Source: Pseudomonas sichuanensis
GTDB taxonomy: Bacteria > Pseudomonadota > Gammaproteobacteria > Pseudomonadales > Pseudomonadaceae
Reading direction: 5' to 3'
Assembly (NCBI RefSeq): GCF_003231305.1
Contig: NZ_QKVM01000034.1
Location: 1 to 64,000 of the forward strand
Length of the DNA stretch: 64,000 nt
Shown here: positions 1 to 7,926 of the stretch, piece after piece
How the letters are laid out: the number at the start of each line of letters is the position of its first letter
How positions within the stretch are numbered: the stretch's first letter is position 1
The notes under the pieces: generated by a model
Database searches by the model: none
Told to the model about the DNA's origin: nothing
The model's input: only the letters and a program-made list of their open reading frames with translations
Translations under genes and position numbers: made by a program

Positions 1-104
1 ACATCACGAATGAATGCGCATACATCCATCAAAACAAACACACTAAGCCCCAAACCTCACCCTAAAAAAATCTATACAAAATCAAGATTTCAGCCACGAA
101 TATC

Positions 105-128
105 TGTACAAGAAAATATACTTGTACA
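105..128 (+). promoter_or_regulatory. LitR/PplR-type light operator, box 1
   Basis: TGTACA, 12 bases, TGTACA; the arms extend to a perfect 9-bp inverted repeat (CTGTACAAG / CTTGTACAG). From memory, the class II LitR regulator of P. putida binds T(G/A)TACA-N12-TGTACA, and this fits exactly. It ends 29 bp before the start of the chalcone isomerase-like gene, so it most likely makes that operon light-inducible. Two more copies lie at 6347 and 6398. Confidence 0.75.
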
Positions 129-157
129 GTATCCGCACACGCCCGGGTGTTCGCTAA

Positions 158-712
158 ATGGCCCACAACCCCGCAAGGCAAACGCTGATTACCCTGGCCA
201 TCCTCCTGGCCATGGCCCTGACCCAGCCCGCCTGCGCAGACTGGCGCAGCGCCCTGCCACCGGTCCACCTGACCGGCAGCGGCGATTTCAGCTGGTTCGG
301 CCTGCGCCTGTACAGCGCCCGCCTGTTCAGTGCCGGCTCGCCGCAACACTGGGATCAACCCTTTGCCCTCGAACTGCGCTACCACCGGGCACTGTCCCGC
401 GACACGCTGGTCGACGCCAGCCTCAGCGAAATGCGTCGCCTGGCCGGGCAGCTGCCGAGCCCGCAAACCCTCGAACTCTGGGCACTCAACATGCGCGCCG
501 CGTTCGTCGACGTGCGCCCGGGCATGCGTATCACCGGGCTGTACCTGCCCGGGCAGGGCTGCCGCTTCTATGTCGATGGCCAACTGCGCGCCGAGGTCAC
601 CGACCCGGCCTTCGCCCGGGCGTTCTTCGCCATCTGGCTCGACCCTCGAGCCCGAGACCCACAGTTGCGCCAACGCCTGCTCGGGCTGGCTGAAGAAGAT
701 CGTGGAGGCTGA
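158..712 (+). CDS. Exported chalcone isomerase-like protein
   Basis: A 184-residue protein with a hydrophobic signal peptide (about residues 1-27, ending PACA before DW). The rest resembles the bacterial chalcone isomerase-like domain family (motifs such as GDFSWFGLRLYSARLF near the start and the YLPGQGCRFYVDG stretch). The family name comes from fold similarity. Bacterial members of this type are not known to act on chalcones and the true activity is unknown. It is the first gene of a light-box-controlled operon with DUF3833 and DUF2256 genes, and is convergent with a lipid-modification operon (Cfa, DUF1365, FAD oxidoreductase, SDR). This gene set recurs as a neighbourhood in many proteobacteria, which suggests a role with the lipid enzymes in the envelope. 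A longer frame beginning at 10 in another register is a shadow. Confidence 0.8.
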   Translation: MAHNPARQTLITLAILLAMALTQPACADWRSALPPVHLTGSGDFSWFGLRLYSARLFSAGSPQHWDQPFALELRYHRALSRDTLVDASLSEMRRLAGQLPSPQTLELWALNMRAAFVDVRPGMRITGLYLPGQGCRFYVDGQLRAEVTDPAFARAFFAIWLDPRARDPQLRQRLLGLAEEDRGG

Positions 713-714
713 CC

Positions 715-1251
715 ATGCGTAACCTTGTATTCGTGCTTGCCTGCCTGCTGCTCGGCAGTTGCGGCAATGTCGGCGTCGAACACTACCGCGGGCAGCAACC
801 GGGCCTGGACCTGGCGGCGTTCTTTGCCACGCCGGTAGAAGCCTGGGGTATGTTCCAGAAGCGCAACGGCGAGGTGGCCAAGCGCTTCCACGTGCGCATC
901 GACAGCCGCCGTGAAGGCGAGCGGCTGATCCTCGACGAGCACTTCGTCTACAGCGACGGCACCCGCCAGCAGCGCACCTGGACGCTCACCCCGGACGGCC
1001 CCGGGCGCTGGCGCGGGCGGGCAGGGGACGTGATCGGCGAGGCCCGTGGCGAGGTGGCGGGCAATGCGCTGCGCTGGCAATACCGCCTGGATCTGCCGGT
1101 GGATGGCAAGCACTGGCAGGTGGACCTGGACGACTGGATGTACCTGATGGATGAAGACACCCTGATCAACCGCTCGAGCATGCGCAAGTTCGGCGTGGAG
1201 ATCGGGCAGATCACCTTGTTCTTCCGGCGTTTGCCCCAGGCCGGCGGATGA
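715..1251 (+). CDS. DUF3833 family lipoprotein
   Basis: A 178-residue predicted lipoprotein. The signal peptide ends in the lipobox LGSC, with Cys16 as the lipidation site. The body matches the DUF3833 family (FQKRNGEVAKRFHV region, DEHFVYSDGTRQQRTW, and a C-terminal DDWMYLMDEDTLINRS segment), a lipocalin-like beta protein of unknown function. It starts 2 bp after the preceding stop codon and its own stop overlaps the next ATG, so the three genes are translationally coupled. Family members nearly always sit beside SDR, FAD oxidoreductase, DUF1365 and Cfa genes, as here. A lipid-binding role on the inner face of the outer membrane is plausible but unproven. Confidence 0.85.
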   Translation: MRNLVFVLACLLLGSCGNVGVEHYRGQQPGLDLAAFFATPVEAWGMFQKRNGEVAKRFHVRIDSRREGERLILDEHFVYSDGTRQQRTWTLTPDGPGRWRGRAGDVIGEARGEVAGNALRWQYRLDLPVDGKHWQVDLDDWMYLMDEDTLINRSSMRKFGVEIGQITLFFRRLPQAGG

Positions 1252-1418
1252 ACAAAAGCCTGTTGCCGAGCAAGCTCTGCGCGGCCTGTGGCCGGCCGTT
1301 CGCCTGGCGCAAGCGCTGGGCGCGTTGTTGGCAGCAGGTGCGCTACTGCTCCGAGCGCTGCCGCCGCTCAGTGCCACGCGGCCAGGCGCAAGGCCAGCGG
1401 CAAGGCGAGCGCCCATAA
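1248..1418 (+). CDS. DUF2256 small zinc-ribbon-like protein
   Basis: A 56-residue protein, coupled to the DUF3833 gene by an ATGA overlap. It carries the DUF2256 signature: CAACGRPFAWRKRW at residues 11-24, a W-x(4)-YC segment, and CSERCRR, giving four cysteines (11, 14, 34, 38) spaced like a zinc-binding pair. The family is widespread and often adjacent or fused to cryptochrome/photolyase-family genes, which fits a light-response locus, although no photolyase gene is present in this window. Its last 51 bases overlap the 3' end of the convergent DUF2878 gene. Confidence 0.85.
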   Translation: MNKSLLPSKLCAACGRPFAWRKRWARCWQQVRYCSERCRRSVPRGQAQGQRQGERP

Positions 1419-1856
1419 CGGCGCCAGCATCAGGGCCGTGGCGAGCGAGCCCAGCGGCAGGCCGACGCCCGCAAGCTGCGCACCGGCCAGATAGGCCGGC
1501 GGGCCGCCCAGCACACCCAGCAGCACCCCACGCCAGGCCGGTCGCATGGCCCAGGCCAGGCTGTGGCGCAAGCCGCTGGCCAGCACCAGCCACAGCAAGG
1601 CCAGCCAGCCGGGTAGCGGCCATTGCGCAAAGCTGAAGACCCCCAGTGCGCCCAGCAGGCTGTCGAGCAGGCAACCGGCAAGGGTCACGCGCAACAGCGC
1701 CCGTGCTTCGGCCACGCGGTCATGGCAATAGCCCAGGTGCAGCGCCAGCCCGGCAGGCACCAGCAGCAACAGCCAGGGCCGCGTTGCGCCGAGCACGCAG
1801 GCCCACCAGCCAGCCTGCAGCCACAGCGCATTGCCCAGCAGCCAGGCGCGCGGCAT
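1368..1856 (-). CDS. DUF2878 integral membrane protein
   Basis: A 162-residue, very hydrophobic protein with about five transmembrane segments, matching the DUF2878 family (LLGNALWLQAGWWACV at the N-terminus, DSLLGALGVFSF in the middle). The frame is open further upstream, but the ATG at 1856 lies 2 bp after the cfa stop codon and gives the usual family N-terminus. It is the last gene of the leftward light-box operon. Function is unknown; its constant company of Cfa, DUF1365 and the FAD oxidoreductase suggests a membrane-lipid role. Its 3' end overlaps DUF2256 tail to tail. Confidence 0.8.
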   Translation of the reverse strand: MPRAWLLGNALWLQAGWWACVLGATRPWLLLLVPAGLALHLGYCHDRVAEARALLRVTLAGCLLDSLLGALGVFSFAQWPLPGWLALLWLVLASGLRHSLAWAMRPAWRGVLLGVLGGPPAYLAGAQLAGVGLPLGSLATALMLAPLWALALPLALRLAAWH

Positions 1857-1858
1857 GC

Positions 1859-3118
1859 TCAGGCGCCCGGCAGCGGTGCCCGGCGTGCCTGGGGTGTGGC
1901 CCACAGCAATTGCGCCACACCGATCACCCGCTCCTCGAAGCCGCCCTGGCAGTAGCACAAGTAGAATTCCCACAGCCGCTGGAAGGTGTCGTCGTAACCC
2001 ATTTCACTCAGCGCCCCGCGCGCCAGGCGCAGGTTGTCGCGCCAGTGGCGCAGGGTGCGTGCATAGTCCTGGCCGAAGTCCTCCATGTGCAGCAGGTTCA
2101 ACGCGGTCTGCCGGCTGGCGGTGTCGAGCAGCACGCTGAGCGAGGGCAAGGCACCGCCGGGGAAGATGTAGCGCTGGATGAAATCCACCGAGCGGCGCGC
2201 CTGGGCGTAGCGCTGGTCGCGGATGGTGATGGCCTGCAGCAGCATCAGGCCGTCGTCCTTGAGCAGCGCGGCGCACTGGCGGAAATAGGTTGGCAGGTAA
2301 CGGTGGCCCACGGCCTCGATCATTTCGATCGACACCAGCTTGTCGAAGCGCCCGCGCAGGTCGCGGTAGTCCTCGCACAGCACGGTGATGCGCCGCTCCA
2401 GGCCCAGCGCCTTGACCCGCTGCAGGGTATGGCTGTACTGCGCCTGGGACAGCGTGGTGGTGGTGACCCGGCAGCCATGGCGGGTGGCGGCGTGGATGGC
2501 CAGGCTGCCCCAGCCGCTGCCGATCTCCAGCAAATGGTCGCGGGGCTTGAGCTCGAGCTTCTGGCAGATGCGTTCGAGCTTGTTCAACTGCGCCTGTTCC
2601 AGGCTTTGCTCGGCGCTGTCGAACTGCGCCGCGGAATACATCATGGTCGGGTCGAGCAAGCGTTCGAACAGGGCATTGCCCAGGTCGTAATGGGCCAGGA
2701 TATTGCGCCGCGCGCCGCGCCGGCTGTTGCGATTCAGGCTGTGCAACAGGTGTAGGGCCGGGCGGGCGAAGCGCGCCAGGCCGCGTTCCATGGCATCGAG
2801 CACGTCGAGGTTGGCGACGAATAGACGGGTCACGGCCGCCAGGTCAGGGCTGCGCCAGTAACCGTGGATATAGGCTTCGCCTGCGCCGATCGAGCCATTG
2901 CCGGCAACCATGCCCCAGGCGGCCTCGTCCACGATCTCGACTTCGGCGTACAGCGCGCTGCCGGTTTCGCCGAAGGTCCATTGGCGGTCGTTGCCGATCA
3001 GCCGCAGCTGGCCGCGGCTGATCCGGCGCAACTGGGCCAGCACCGCGCTCCTGACCAGGCCACCGAGCAGCGGTGTCAGGCCCGCCGACTTGCTAACGCT
3101 CAACGTGGGTTCGGGCAT
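1859..3118 (-). CDS. Cyclopropane-fatty-acyl-phospholipid synthase family methyltransferase
   Basis: A 419-residue SAM-dependent methyltransferase of the Cfa family. Visible features are the SAM-binding loop LLEIGSGWGSLAIHAA, the TTTLSQAQ segment, and SIEMIEAVGHRYLPTYF, typical of enzymes that add a methylene or methyl group to the double bond of unsaturated acyl chains. The start at 3118 overlaps the end of the DUF1365 gene by 26 bp; an upstream ATG at 3148 would lengthen the overlap. Linked to DUF1365, an FAD oxidoreductase and a LOV/LitR pair, it is more likely the light-inducible paralogue than the stationary-phase housekeeping synthase. Related clusters elsewhere make methylated or furan fatty acids, so the product may not be a cyclopropane. 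Confidence 0.9.
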   Translation of the reverse strand: MPEPTLSVSKSAGLTPLLGGLVRSAVLAQLRRISRGQLRLIGNDRQWTFGETGSALYAEVEIVDEAAWGMVAGNGSIGAGEAYIHGYWRSPDLAAVTRLFVANLDVLDAMERGLARFARPALHLLHSLNRNSRRGARRNILAHYDLGNALFERLLDPTMMYSAAQFDSAEQSLEQAQLNKLERICQKLELKPRDHLLEIGSGWGSLAIHAATRHGCRVTTTTLSQAQYSHTLQRVKALGLERRITVLCEDYRDLRGRFDKLVSIEMIEAVGHRYLPTYFRQCAALLKDDGLMLLQAITIRDQRYAQARRSVDFIQRYIFPGGALPSLSVLLDTASRQTALNLLHMEDFGQDYARTLRHWRDNLRLARGALSEMGYDDTFQRLWEFYLCYCQGGFEERVIGVAQLLWATPQARRAPLPGA

Positions 3119-3905
3119 GTTCGGGTTCCTCGCGGGTGGTCTGGCCAAGGCGCAGGTTGCCCTGGCTTGCGCGGTGATCGTGGAGGGGCGTGCGCTTGAA
3201 CAGCAGGCGCAGGGCTTGCCAGTAGATGGCCGACAGCGTGCGCAGGCTCATCCACGGGAAGGCCAACACGTGCTGGTGCAAGGTGCTGCGGTTCAGCACC
3301 CGGCGCTCCAGGGCCAGGTCGGCGGCGAACACCGGCTGCCCTGCGCGGTGGTTTTCCATGTGGATGCGCAGCCGCTGGCCATCGAGGAAAAAGCGCAGGC
3401 GGTACTCCATGTCCAGTGGCATGAACGGCGACACATGGAAGGCCTTGGCCACGCAGAACCGCCGGGGCAGGCCTGGCTGCACCGGCAGCACATAGTGGAA
3501 GCGTTCGCGCCAGGGGGTGTTGCGCACCTCCAGCAGAATCGCCGCGAGCTGGCCCTCGCGGTCATGGCAGAAGTAAAAACTCACCGGGTTGAACGACAGC
3601 CCCCAGCAGCGTGGCTGGGTGAGCAGGTGCACGGCGCCCTCGGGGGCCTGCCCGGTAGCCTGGCCGACCAGCTGGCGGGCGGCCTGGGCCAGCGGCATGC
3701 CGCTGCGGGTGAGGGCCGGCAGGTAGTCGCTTTCACGCCAGCAAAGCGGGGCCAGGCGCGACTGCCCGAGCCAGCGCGACAGGCCGAGCAGCCAGGGCTG
3801 TTCGGCCAGGTCGAGGTAGAACATGCCGATGCGGTAGCGAAAGGCATGCGGGCGCGGAGTCAGGCGCCGGTGGCTGACCCAGCCGCGGCACAGGCTGCTG
3901 TTCAC
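3093..3905 (-). CDS. DUF1365 domain protein
   Basis: A 270-residue protein of the DUF1365 family: WVSHRRLTPRPHAFRYRIGMFYLDL at the start (residues 9-33), then SFNPVSFYFCHD and FHVSPFMPLDMEYRL in the middle. Family members almost always lie between an FAD-dependent oxidoreductase and a Cfa-type methyltransferase, as here, and are presumed to act with them in fatty acyl modification. No catalytic residues are established. It overlaps the FAD oxidoreductase stop by 4 bp (ATGA) and the cfa start by 26 bp, so the three are probably made in fixed proportion. Confidence 0.88.
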   Translation of the reverse strand: MNSSLCRGWVSHRRLTPRPHAFRYRIGMFYLDLAEQPWLLGLSRWLGQSRLAPLCWRESDYLPALTRSGMPLAQAARQLVGQATGQAPEGAVHLLTQPRCWGLSFNPVSFYFCHDREGQLAAILLEVRNTPWRERFHYVLPVQPGLPRRFCVAKAFHVSPFMPLDMEYRLRFFLDGQRLRIHMENHRAGQPVFAADLALERRVLNRSTLHQHVLAFPWMSLRTLSAIYWQALRLLFKRTPLHDHRASQGNLRLGQTTREEPEHARTHVER

Positions 3906-5149
3906 AGGCGCTCTCCAAAGTGTTCGGCCACTTGCAGCGCGCTGACCACGCCGTCCTCGTGAAAGCCGTTGGCCCAGTAGGCACCGCAGTAATAGCTGTG
4001 CTGGCGCCCCTGCAACTCGCCTTGGCGGGCTTGGGCGGCCAGTGCCGCCAGGCTGTATTGCGGGTGGGCGTACTGGAAGCGGGCGAGGATCTGCGCCGGG
4101 TCCACCAGGGCGGTCTGGTTCAGGCTGACGCAGAACGTCACCGGTGCCTCGATGCCCTGCAGGATGTTCATGGCGTAGGTCAGCGCGGCGGGGGCCTGTT
4201 CGCTGCCACCCAGGCGGTAGTTCCAGCTGGCCCAGGCCTTGCGCCGCCTTGGCAGCAGGCGGGTATCGGTGTGCAGCAGCACATCGTTGCTGGCGTAGCG
4301 GATGGCGCCGAGCACCGCGCGTTCCTCGCTGCTGGGGGCCTCCAGCAGCGCCAGGGCCTGGTCGCTGTGGCAGGCGAACACCACGCTGTCGAACCGTTCG
4401 CTGCCGGCCGTGCTGTTCAGCGTTACGCCGCCCTCGTCACGGCAGACCCGCCTGACTGCGCAGTTCAGGCGAATGCGCTCGGCGAACGGCCGGCACAGCG
4501 GCGCCAGGTAACTGCGCGAACCGCCTTCGACCACCCGCCATTGCGGGCGGTGGTTGACCGACAGCAAGCCGTGGTTGCGGCAAAAACGCACGAAGAACTG
4601 CAGCGGGAAGCCCAGCATGTCGCTGCGCGACATCGACCAGATCGCCGACCCCATGGGCACGATGTAGTGGTCGATGAAATGCTGGCCGTAGCGCTGCGTG
4701 CGCAGGTAGTCGCCAAGGGTGGTGGTGGCTTCGATGCGCTGGTTGTCCAGGTCGGCGAGGGCCTGGCGGTTGAAGCGCAAAATGTCCCGCAGCATGCCCC
4801 AGAAGCCCGCTGACAGCAGGTTGCGCCGTTGGACGAACAGGCTGTCGAGGGTGTGGCCGTTGTACTCGTAGCCTGTGCGCGGATCGTGCACTGAAAAGCT
4901 CATCTGCGTGGGCCGCGAGGCCACCCCCAGGTAGCCCAGCAGGCGGATGAAGCTGGGGTAGGTCCAGTCGTTGAACACGATGAACCCGGTGTCCACGGCA
5001 TAGTGCTGGCCGCGCCAGTGCACATCGACGGTGTGGGTGTGGCCACCGATCCAGTCGGCGGCCTCGAACACCGTGACTTGGTGCCGGCGCGACAGCAGGT
5101 GGGCGCAGGTCAGGCCGGCGATGCCGCTGCCGATGATGGCGATTCGCAT
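3902..5149 (-). CDS. FAD-dependent oxidoreductase (amine-oxidase fold)
   Basis: A 415-residue flavoprotein with an N-terminal Rossmann motif (IIGSGIAGLTCAHLL, glycines 7, 9, 12), followed by GG(H)THTVDV and DTGFIVFNDWTYPSFIRLL, the pattern of the NAD(P)-binding amine-oxidase-like proteins found beside DUF1365 and Cfa. No signal peptide. It probably oxidises or desaturates a modified acyl chain in the membrane; the substrate is inferred from context only. Its stop overlaps the DUF1365 start and its ATG follows the SDR gene by 6 bp, so it belongs to the light-box operon starting at 6327. Confidence 0.87.
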   Translation of the reverse strand: MRIAIIGSGIAGLTCAHLLSRRHQVTVFEAADWIGGHTHTVDVHWRGQHYAVDTGFIVFNDWTYPSFIRLLGYLGVASRPTQMSFSVHDPRTGYEYNGHTLDSLFVQRRNLLSAGFWGMLRDILRFNRQALADLDNQRIEATTTLGDYLRTQRYGQHFIDHYIVPMGSAIWSMSRSDMLGFPLQFFVRFCRNHGLLSVNHRPQWRVVEGGSRSYLAPLCRPFAERIRLNCAVRRVCRDEGGVTLNSTAGSERFDSVVFACHSDQALALLEAPSSEERAVLGAIRYASNDVLLHTDTRLLPRRRKAWASWNYRLGGSEQAPAALTYAMNILQGIEAPVTFCVSLNQTALVDPAQILARFQYAHPQYSLAALAAQARQGELQGRQHSYYCGAYWANGFHEDGVVSALQVAEHFGERL

Positions 5150-5155
5150 GTTCGG

Positions 5156-5908
5156 CTACCCCTGTTCACGGCGGGCCATGCGCTGGCCCAGCTTCAGGCG
5201 CCAGCGCACCGGCAGCGCGCCGAGCAGGCGCAACACGCAGGTGAACAGGCCGGGGAAATTGATTTCCAGTGGCCGCTGCGCCAGGCGTGCGGCGATATGA
5301 CGGGCGGCGCGCTCGGCACTCCACAGTTGCGGCATGGCGAAGTCGTTGCGCCGGGTCAGCGGGGTATCGACGAAGCCGGGGCTGACCAGGGTGACATCGA
5401 TGCCTTCGTCGATCAGGTCGATGCGCTGCGACTCGACCAGGTAGCGCACCGCGGCCTTGGACGCGCCGTAGGCACCGGCCCGTGGCAGCGCCAGCCAGCT
5501 CACCGAGCTGCCCACCACCACCAGATGTGGCCGCTGGCCGCGCCGTAGCAGGGGCAGGGCGGCCTGGATGCAATGGCACAGGCCCAGCAGGTTGGTGCGC
5601 ATCACCCGTTCGACCAGCGCCGGGTCGAAGTGGCCGGGCTCCAGGTACTCGCAGGTGCCGGCGTTGAGGATCACCAGGTCGAGGGCGCCCCAGTGCTGCT
5701 CGATATCCGCGGCGATCTGCGCCACTTGCGACGTCTCGCCGATATCACCGACGGCCAATAGCGCCTGGCCTGCAAAGCGTTCGGTCAGTGGCTGCAAGTT
5801 GCTGGCCTGGCGGCCACCCAGCGCGACCTGATGGCCTTGTTCCAGCAAGCGCAGCGCCAGGGCGGCGCCGATACCGCTGCTGGCGCCGGTCAACCAGCAG
5901 CGGCTCAT
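5156..5908 (-). CDS. Short-chain dehydrogenase/reductase
   Basis: A 250-residue classical SDR: cofactor loop LTGASSGIG at residues 6-14, NAG motif (LVILNAGTCEY), catalytic Ser in the VVVGSSVSW segment, and the YGASK catalytic motif. The open frame extends upstream, but the ATG at 5908 gives the normal SDR N-terminus and overlaps the NTF2-like stop by 4 bp. The preference for NADP or NAD cannot be read with confidence. It is the second gene of the light-inducible lipid operon and probably reduces or oxidises a lipid-derived carbonyl. Confidence 0.88.
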   Translation of the reverse strand: MSRCWLTGASSGIGAALALRLLEQGHQVALGGRQASNLQPLTERFAGQALLAVGDIGETSQVAQIAADIEQHWGALDLVILNAGTCEYLEPGHFDPALVERVMRTNLLGLCHCIQAALPLLRRGQRPHLVVVGSSVSWLALPRAGAYGASKAAVRYLVESQRIDLIDEGIDVTLVSPGFVDTPLTRRNDFAMPQLWSAERAARHIAARLAQRPLEINFPGLFTCVLRLLGALPVRWRLKLGQRMARREQG

Positions 5909-6327
5909 GCCAGCCGGCCCTTGAGCCAGCCGATCAGCCCACCGACCACGGGCACGTGCTCGTACAGCAGCGCGCCGGCATCGAAGTAGTCCTGGTGAAA
6001 ATCGACGTGCTCGCGCCACCGCAGGTGGCTGCAGCCGTCAAGGCTGATCGGCCTTCCGCCGGCCAGGCGCGGGTGGCAAAAATGCAGGGTCCAACGCAAG
6101 TAGCCGTGGCCCGGCTGTACCTGGTCGGCGCCGTGGAAGTCGTAGCGGATGTCCTGCACGTTGGCGTACAGCGTGGCGAAGTAGGCGCGCAGGGCAGGCA
6201 GGCCCTCGATCTGGTGCAGGGGGTCGCGGAAGGTCACCGCTTCGCTGTACAGCTCGTCGAGGCGCTGGAGGTTGCCAGCGTTCAAGCCGGCGAAGCGTTC
6301 GGCGAAGGTTTGCAGGTAGTCGGACAT
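5905..6327 (-). CDS. NTF2-like (SnoaL-fold) protein, first gene of operon
   Basis: A 140-residue protein of the nuclear transport factor 2-like superfamily (LQTFAERFAGLNAGNLQRLDELYSEAVTFRDPLHQIEG, typical of the helical cone entry, residues about 5-42). These proteins form small-molecule pockets; no catalytic residue can be named. It is the first gene of the leftward six-gene operon down to DUF2878. Two light-type operators lie 20 and 71 bp upstream of its start. A role as a lipid-binding or isomerase accessory is inference. Confidence 0.85.
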   Translation of the reverse strand: MSDYLQTFAERFAGLNAGNLQRLDELYSEAVTFRDPLHQIEGLPALRAYFATLYANVQDIRYDFHGADQVQPGHGYLRWTLHFCHPRLAGGRPISLDGCSHLRWREHVDFHQDYFDAGALLYEHVPVVGGLIGWLKGRLA

Positions 6328-6346
6328 GCACGGCTCCAGGCAATCC

Positions 6347-6370
6347 TGTACACGGAGCGATTTTTGTACA
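6347..6370 (-). promoter_or_regulatory. LitR/PplR-type light operator, box 2
   Basis: TGTACA, 12 bases, TGTACA, 20 bp upstream of the NTF2-like gene. Same architecture and spacing as box 1 at 105-128. As the nearest box to the start codon it probably overlaps the promoter, where MerR-family proteins normally act between -35 and -10. Confidence 0.72.
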
Positions 6371-6397
6371 GGTATACCTGAAGCCTATGTGCAAAAC

Positions 6398-6421
6398 TAT
6401 ACAAGTCAATCAATTTGTACA
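6398..6421 (-). promoter_or_regulatory. LitR/PplR-type light operator, box 3
   Basis: TATACA, 12 bases, TGTACA on the + strand, 28 bp beyond box 2. The A variant in the first arm is allowed by the T(G/A)TACA-N12-TGTACA consensus I recall. Its position between the NTF2-like operon and the 3' end of the LOV gene means it can only serve the leftward operon, giving that promoter two boxes. Confidence 0.65.
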
Positions 6422-6455
6422 ATTTTAGAAGGGCCCGCTCCCACAGGCGTGTACA

Positions 6456-6902
6456 TCAGTGGTTGCTGTTGGCCAGCTGCTGGCGCAACTGCGCCACCTC
6501 GGCTTCCAGCTCGCGGACTTTCTGCTCGGCGCATACCTGTGCACTGACGTCGCGCTGAATGCCGATGAAATAGGTCAGCTGGTCGGCCTCATTGTGCACG
6601 GGGGTGATCGACAGCTCGTTCCAGAACAGGCTGCCGTCCTTGCGGTAGTTGCGCAGCACTTGGCGGCAAGGGCGGCCGTCGCGGATCGCCTCGCGGATGT
6701 TCGCAAGCCCCGGCTGGTCATGGTCCTGGCCCTGCAGGAAGCGGCAGTCTTGGTAAAGGATGTCGTCGACGGCATAGCCGGTCAGGCGTTCGAATGCCGG
6801 GTTGGCGTAGATCAGGATGCTGTCGCTGCCTTCCTGTTCGGCGACGACGATGCCGTCGTTGGAGGTCTCGACCATCAGTTGCAGAAGCTTTGCGTCGATC
6901 AT
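6456..6902 (-). CDS. Short LOV blue-light photoreceptor
   Basis: A 148-residue protein consisting of one PAS/LOV domain and a C-terminal coiled coil (residues about 120-145, heptads ELEAEVAQLRQQL). The flavin-adduct cysteine is Cys53 in the motif YQDCRFLQG; RNYRKDGSLFWNELSITPV carries the FMN-contacting Asn residues. Length, Cys position and lack of an output domain match the PpSB1/PpSB2-LOV proteins of P. putida. The start at 6902 is set by that homology; the frame runs on upstream but overlaps the divergent regulator. As known for this family it dimerises through the coiled coil and in light is thought to antagonise the adjacent LitR-type repressor. Confidence 0.93.
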   Translation of the reverse strand: MIDAKLLQLMVETSNDGIVVAEQEGSDSILIYANPAFERLTGYAVDDILYQDCRFLQGQDHDQPGLANIREAIRDGRPCRQVLRNYRKDGSLFWNELSITPVHNEADQLTYFIGIQRDVSAQVCAEQKVRELEAEVAQLRQQLANSNH

Positions 6903-7022
6903 GTGAACCTCGGGTAATGGTGGCGTGCGCGCTGGCCGCCATGATGACGCACGAACGCTCGGCGCAAAAGGCGGGGATGGGTTTAGAATGGCGTTCCCGG
7001 CCCTTAGACCCCCACGTGCCCG

Positions 7023-7922
7023 ATGACCGAAGCGATTTCCCCTGATTTGCTGCCCATGCGCGATGTGGTGAGCCTGACCGGCATCAACCCGGTGACCCTG
7101 CGCGCCTGGGAGCGCCGCCACGGGCTGATCAGCCCCCAGCGCACCGAAGGCGGCCATCGCCTGTACACCCCCGAGGATGTACAGCGCATCCGCGACATCC
7201 TGCACTGGACGGGCAGTGGCCTGCCGATCAGCAAGGTCGGCGAGTTGCTGGCCCGTCAGCACGAGCAAGGGGGCCGGGCGGTCGAGCAGGGCAGCGATGC
7301 CTTCGACGACTGGCGCGCTGCCGTGCTGCGTGCCACCCAGGCCTTCGATGGGCAGGCGCTCGAAGCGCTGCATGGCCAGGTGTTCACCCTGTTCCCCAAA
7401 ACCGTCGCACTGCGCGAAGTGCTGATGCCGGTGTGGCGCCAGTTGGCAGCCGGCACGGCGTTCGGCCAACGCAGCCAGTGGCTGTTCCTCGATACCTTCC
7501 TGCGCGCTCGGCTGTTGCTGCGCCTGCAACTGAACCAGGCCGCCGCCCCACGCGTGCTGTTGAGCGCAGCCGGTGGCGTCAGCGAGCTGGAGCTGCTGTG
7601 CAGCGCCCTGTTGCTGGGGGGGGAGCAGCAGAGTATCGAGGTGCTCGGCAACGGCCAACCGCTGGACGAGCTGCCACTGCTGTGCGTGGCCATGCGCCCG
7701 GCGGCACTGGTGATCAGGGTGCAGGGCCCGATCAGCCTGGCCCTGGCCACGCGGCTGCGTAGCTTGCAGTTGGAAATCGCCTGCCCGATGGCGTTGCTGG
7801 GCGACGGCCTGGCCGAGTTTGCCTCGCTGTTGCAGGGCATCCCGCTGGCGCTGCTGGAGGGCGAGGGCGCCGAGGCCGGGCCCAAGCTTGCGGCCTTGCT
7901 CAGGGGCAAACTGGAGCTGTAA
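7023..7922 (+). CDS. MerR-family regulator, class II LitR (PplR-like)
   Basis: A 299-residue regulator. The N-terminal MerR winged helix is clear (LTGINPVTLRAWERRHGLI, residues about 19-37, then RTEGGHRLYTPEDVQRI). The C-terminal 200 residues have the size of a cobalamin-binding domain, but I see no DxHxxG motif, so it should not bind B12: the hallmark of class II LitR proteins, which work with a separate LOV protein. That LOV gene is divergent, 120 bp away. Target sites are probably the three T(G/A)TACA-N12-TGTACA boxes. P. putida carries several such paralogues, so I give no symbol. Confidence 0.88.
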   Translation: MTEAISPDLLPMRDVVSLTGINPVTLRAWERRHGLISPQRTEGGHRLYTPEDVQRIRDILHWTGSGLPISKVGELLARQHEQGGRAVEQGSDAFDDWRAAVLRATQAFDGQALEALHGQVFTLFPKTVALREVLMPVWRQLAAGTAFGQRSQWLFLDTFLRARLLLRLQLNQAAAPRVLLSAAGGVSELELLCSALLLGGEQQSIEVLGNGQPLDELPLLCVAMRPAALVIRVQGPISLALATRLRSLQLEIACPMALLGDGLAEFASLLQGIPLALLEGEGAEAGPKLAALLRGKLEL

Positions 7923-7926
7923 AGGC

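Noticed and set aside
10..693. A 227-residue plus-strand frame at the window start
   Set aside because: It overlaps the chalcone isomerase-like gene in another register and has the Arg/Pro-rich composition of a GC-rich shadow frame.
7162..7183. Two TGTACA sequences inside the MerR gene
   Set aside because: They are 10, not 12, bases apart and lie within the conserved coding sequence of the DNA-binding domain, so they do not fit the operator pattern.
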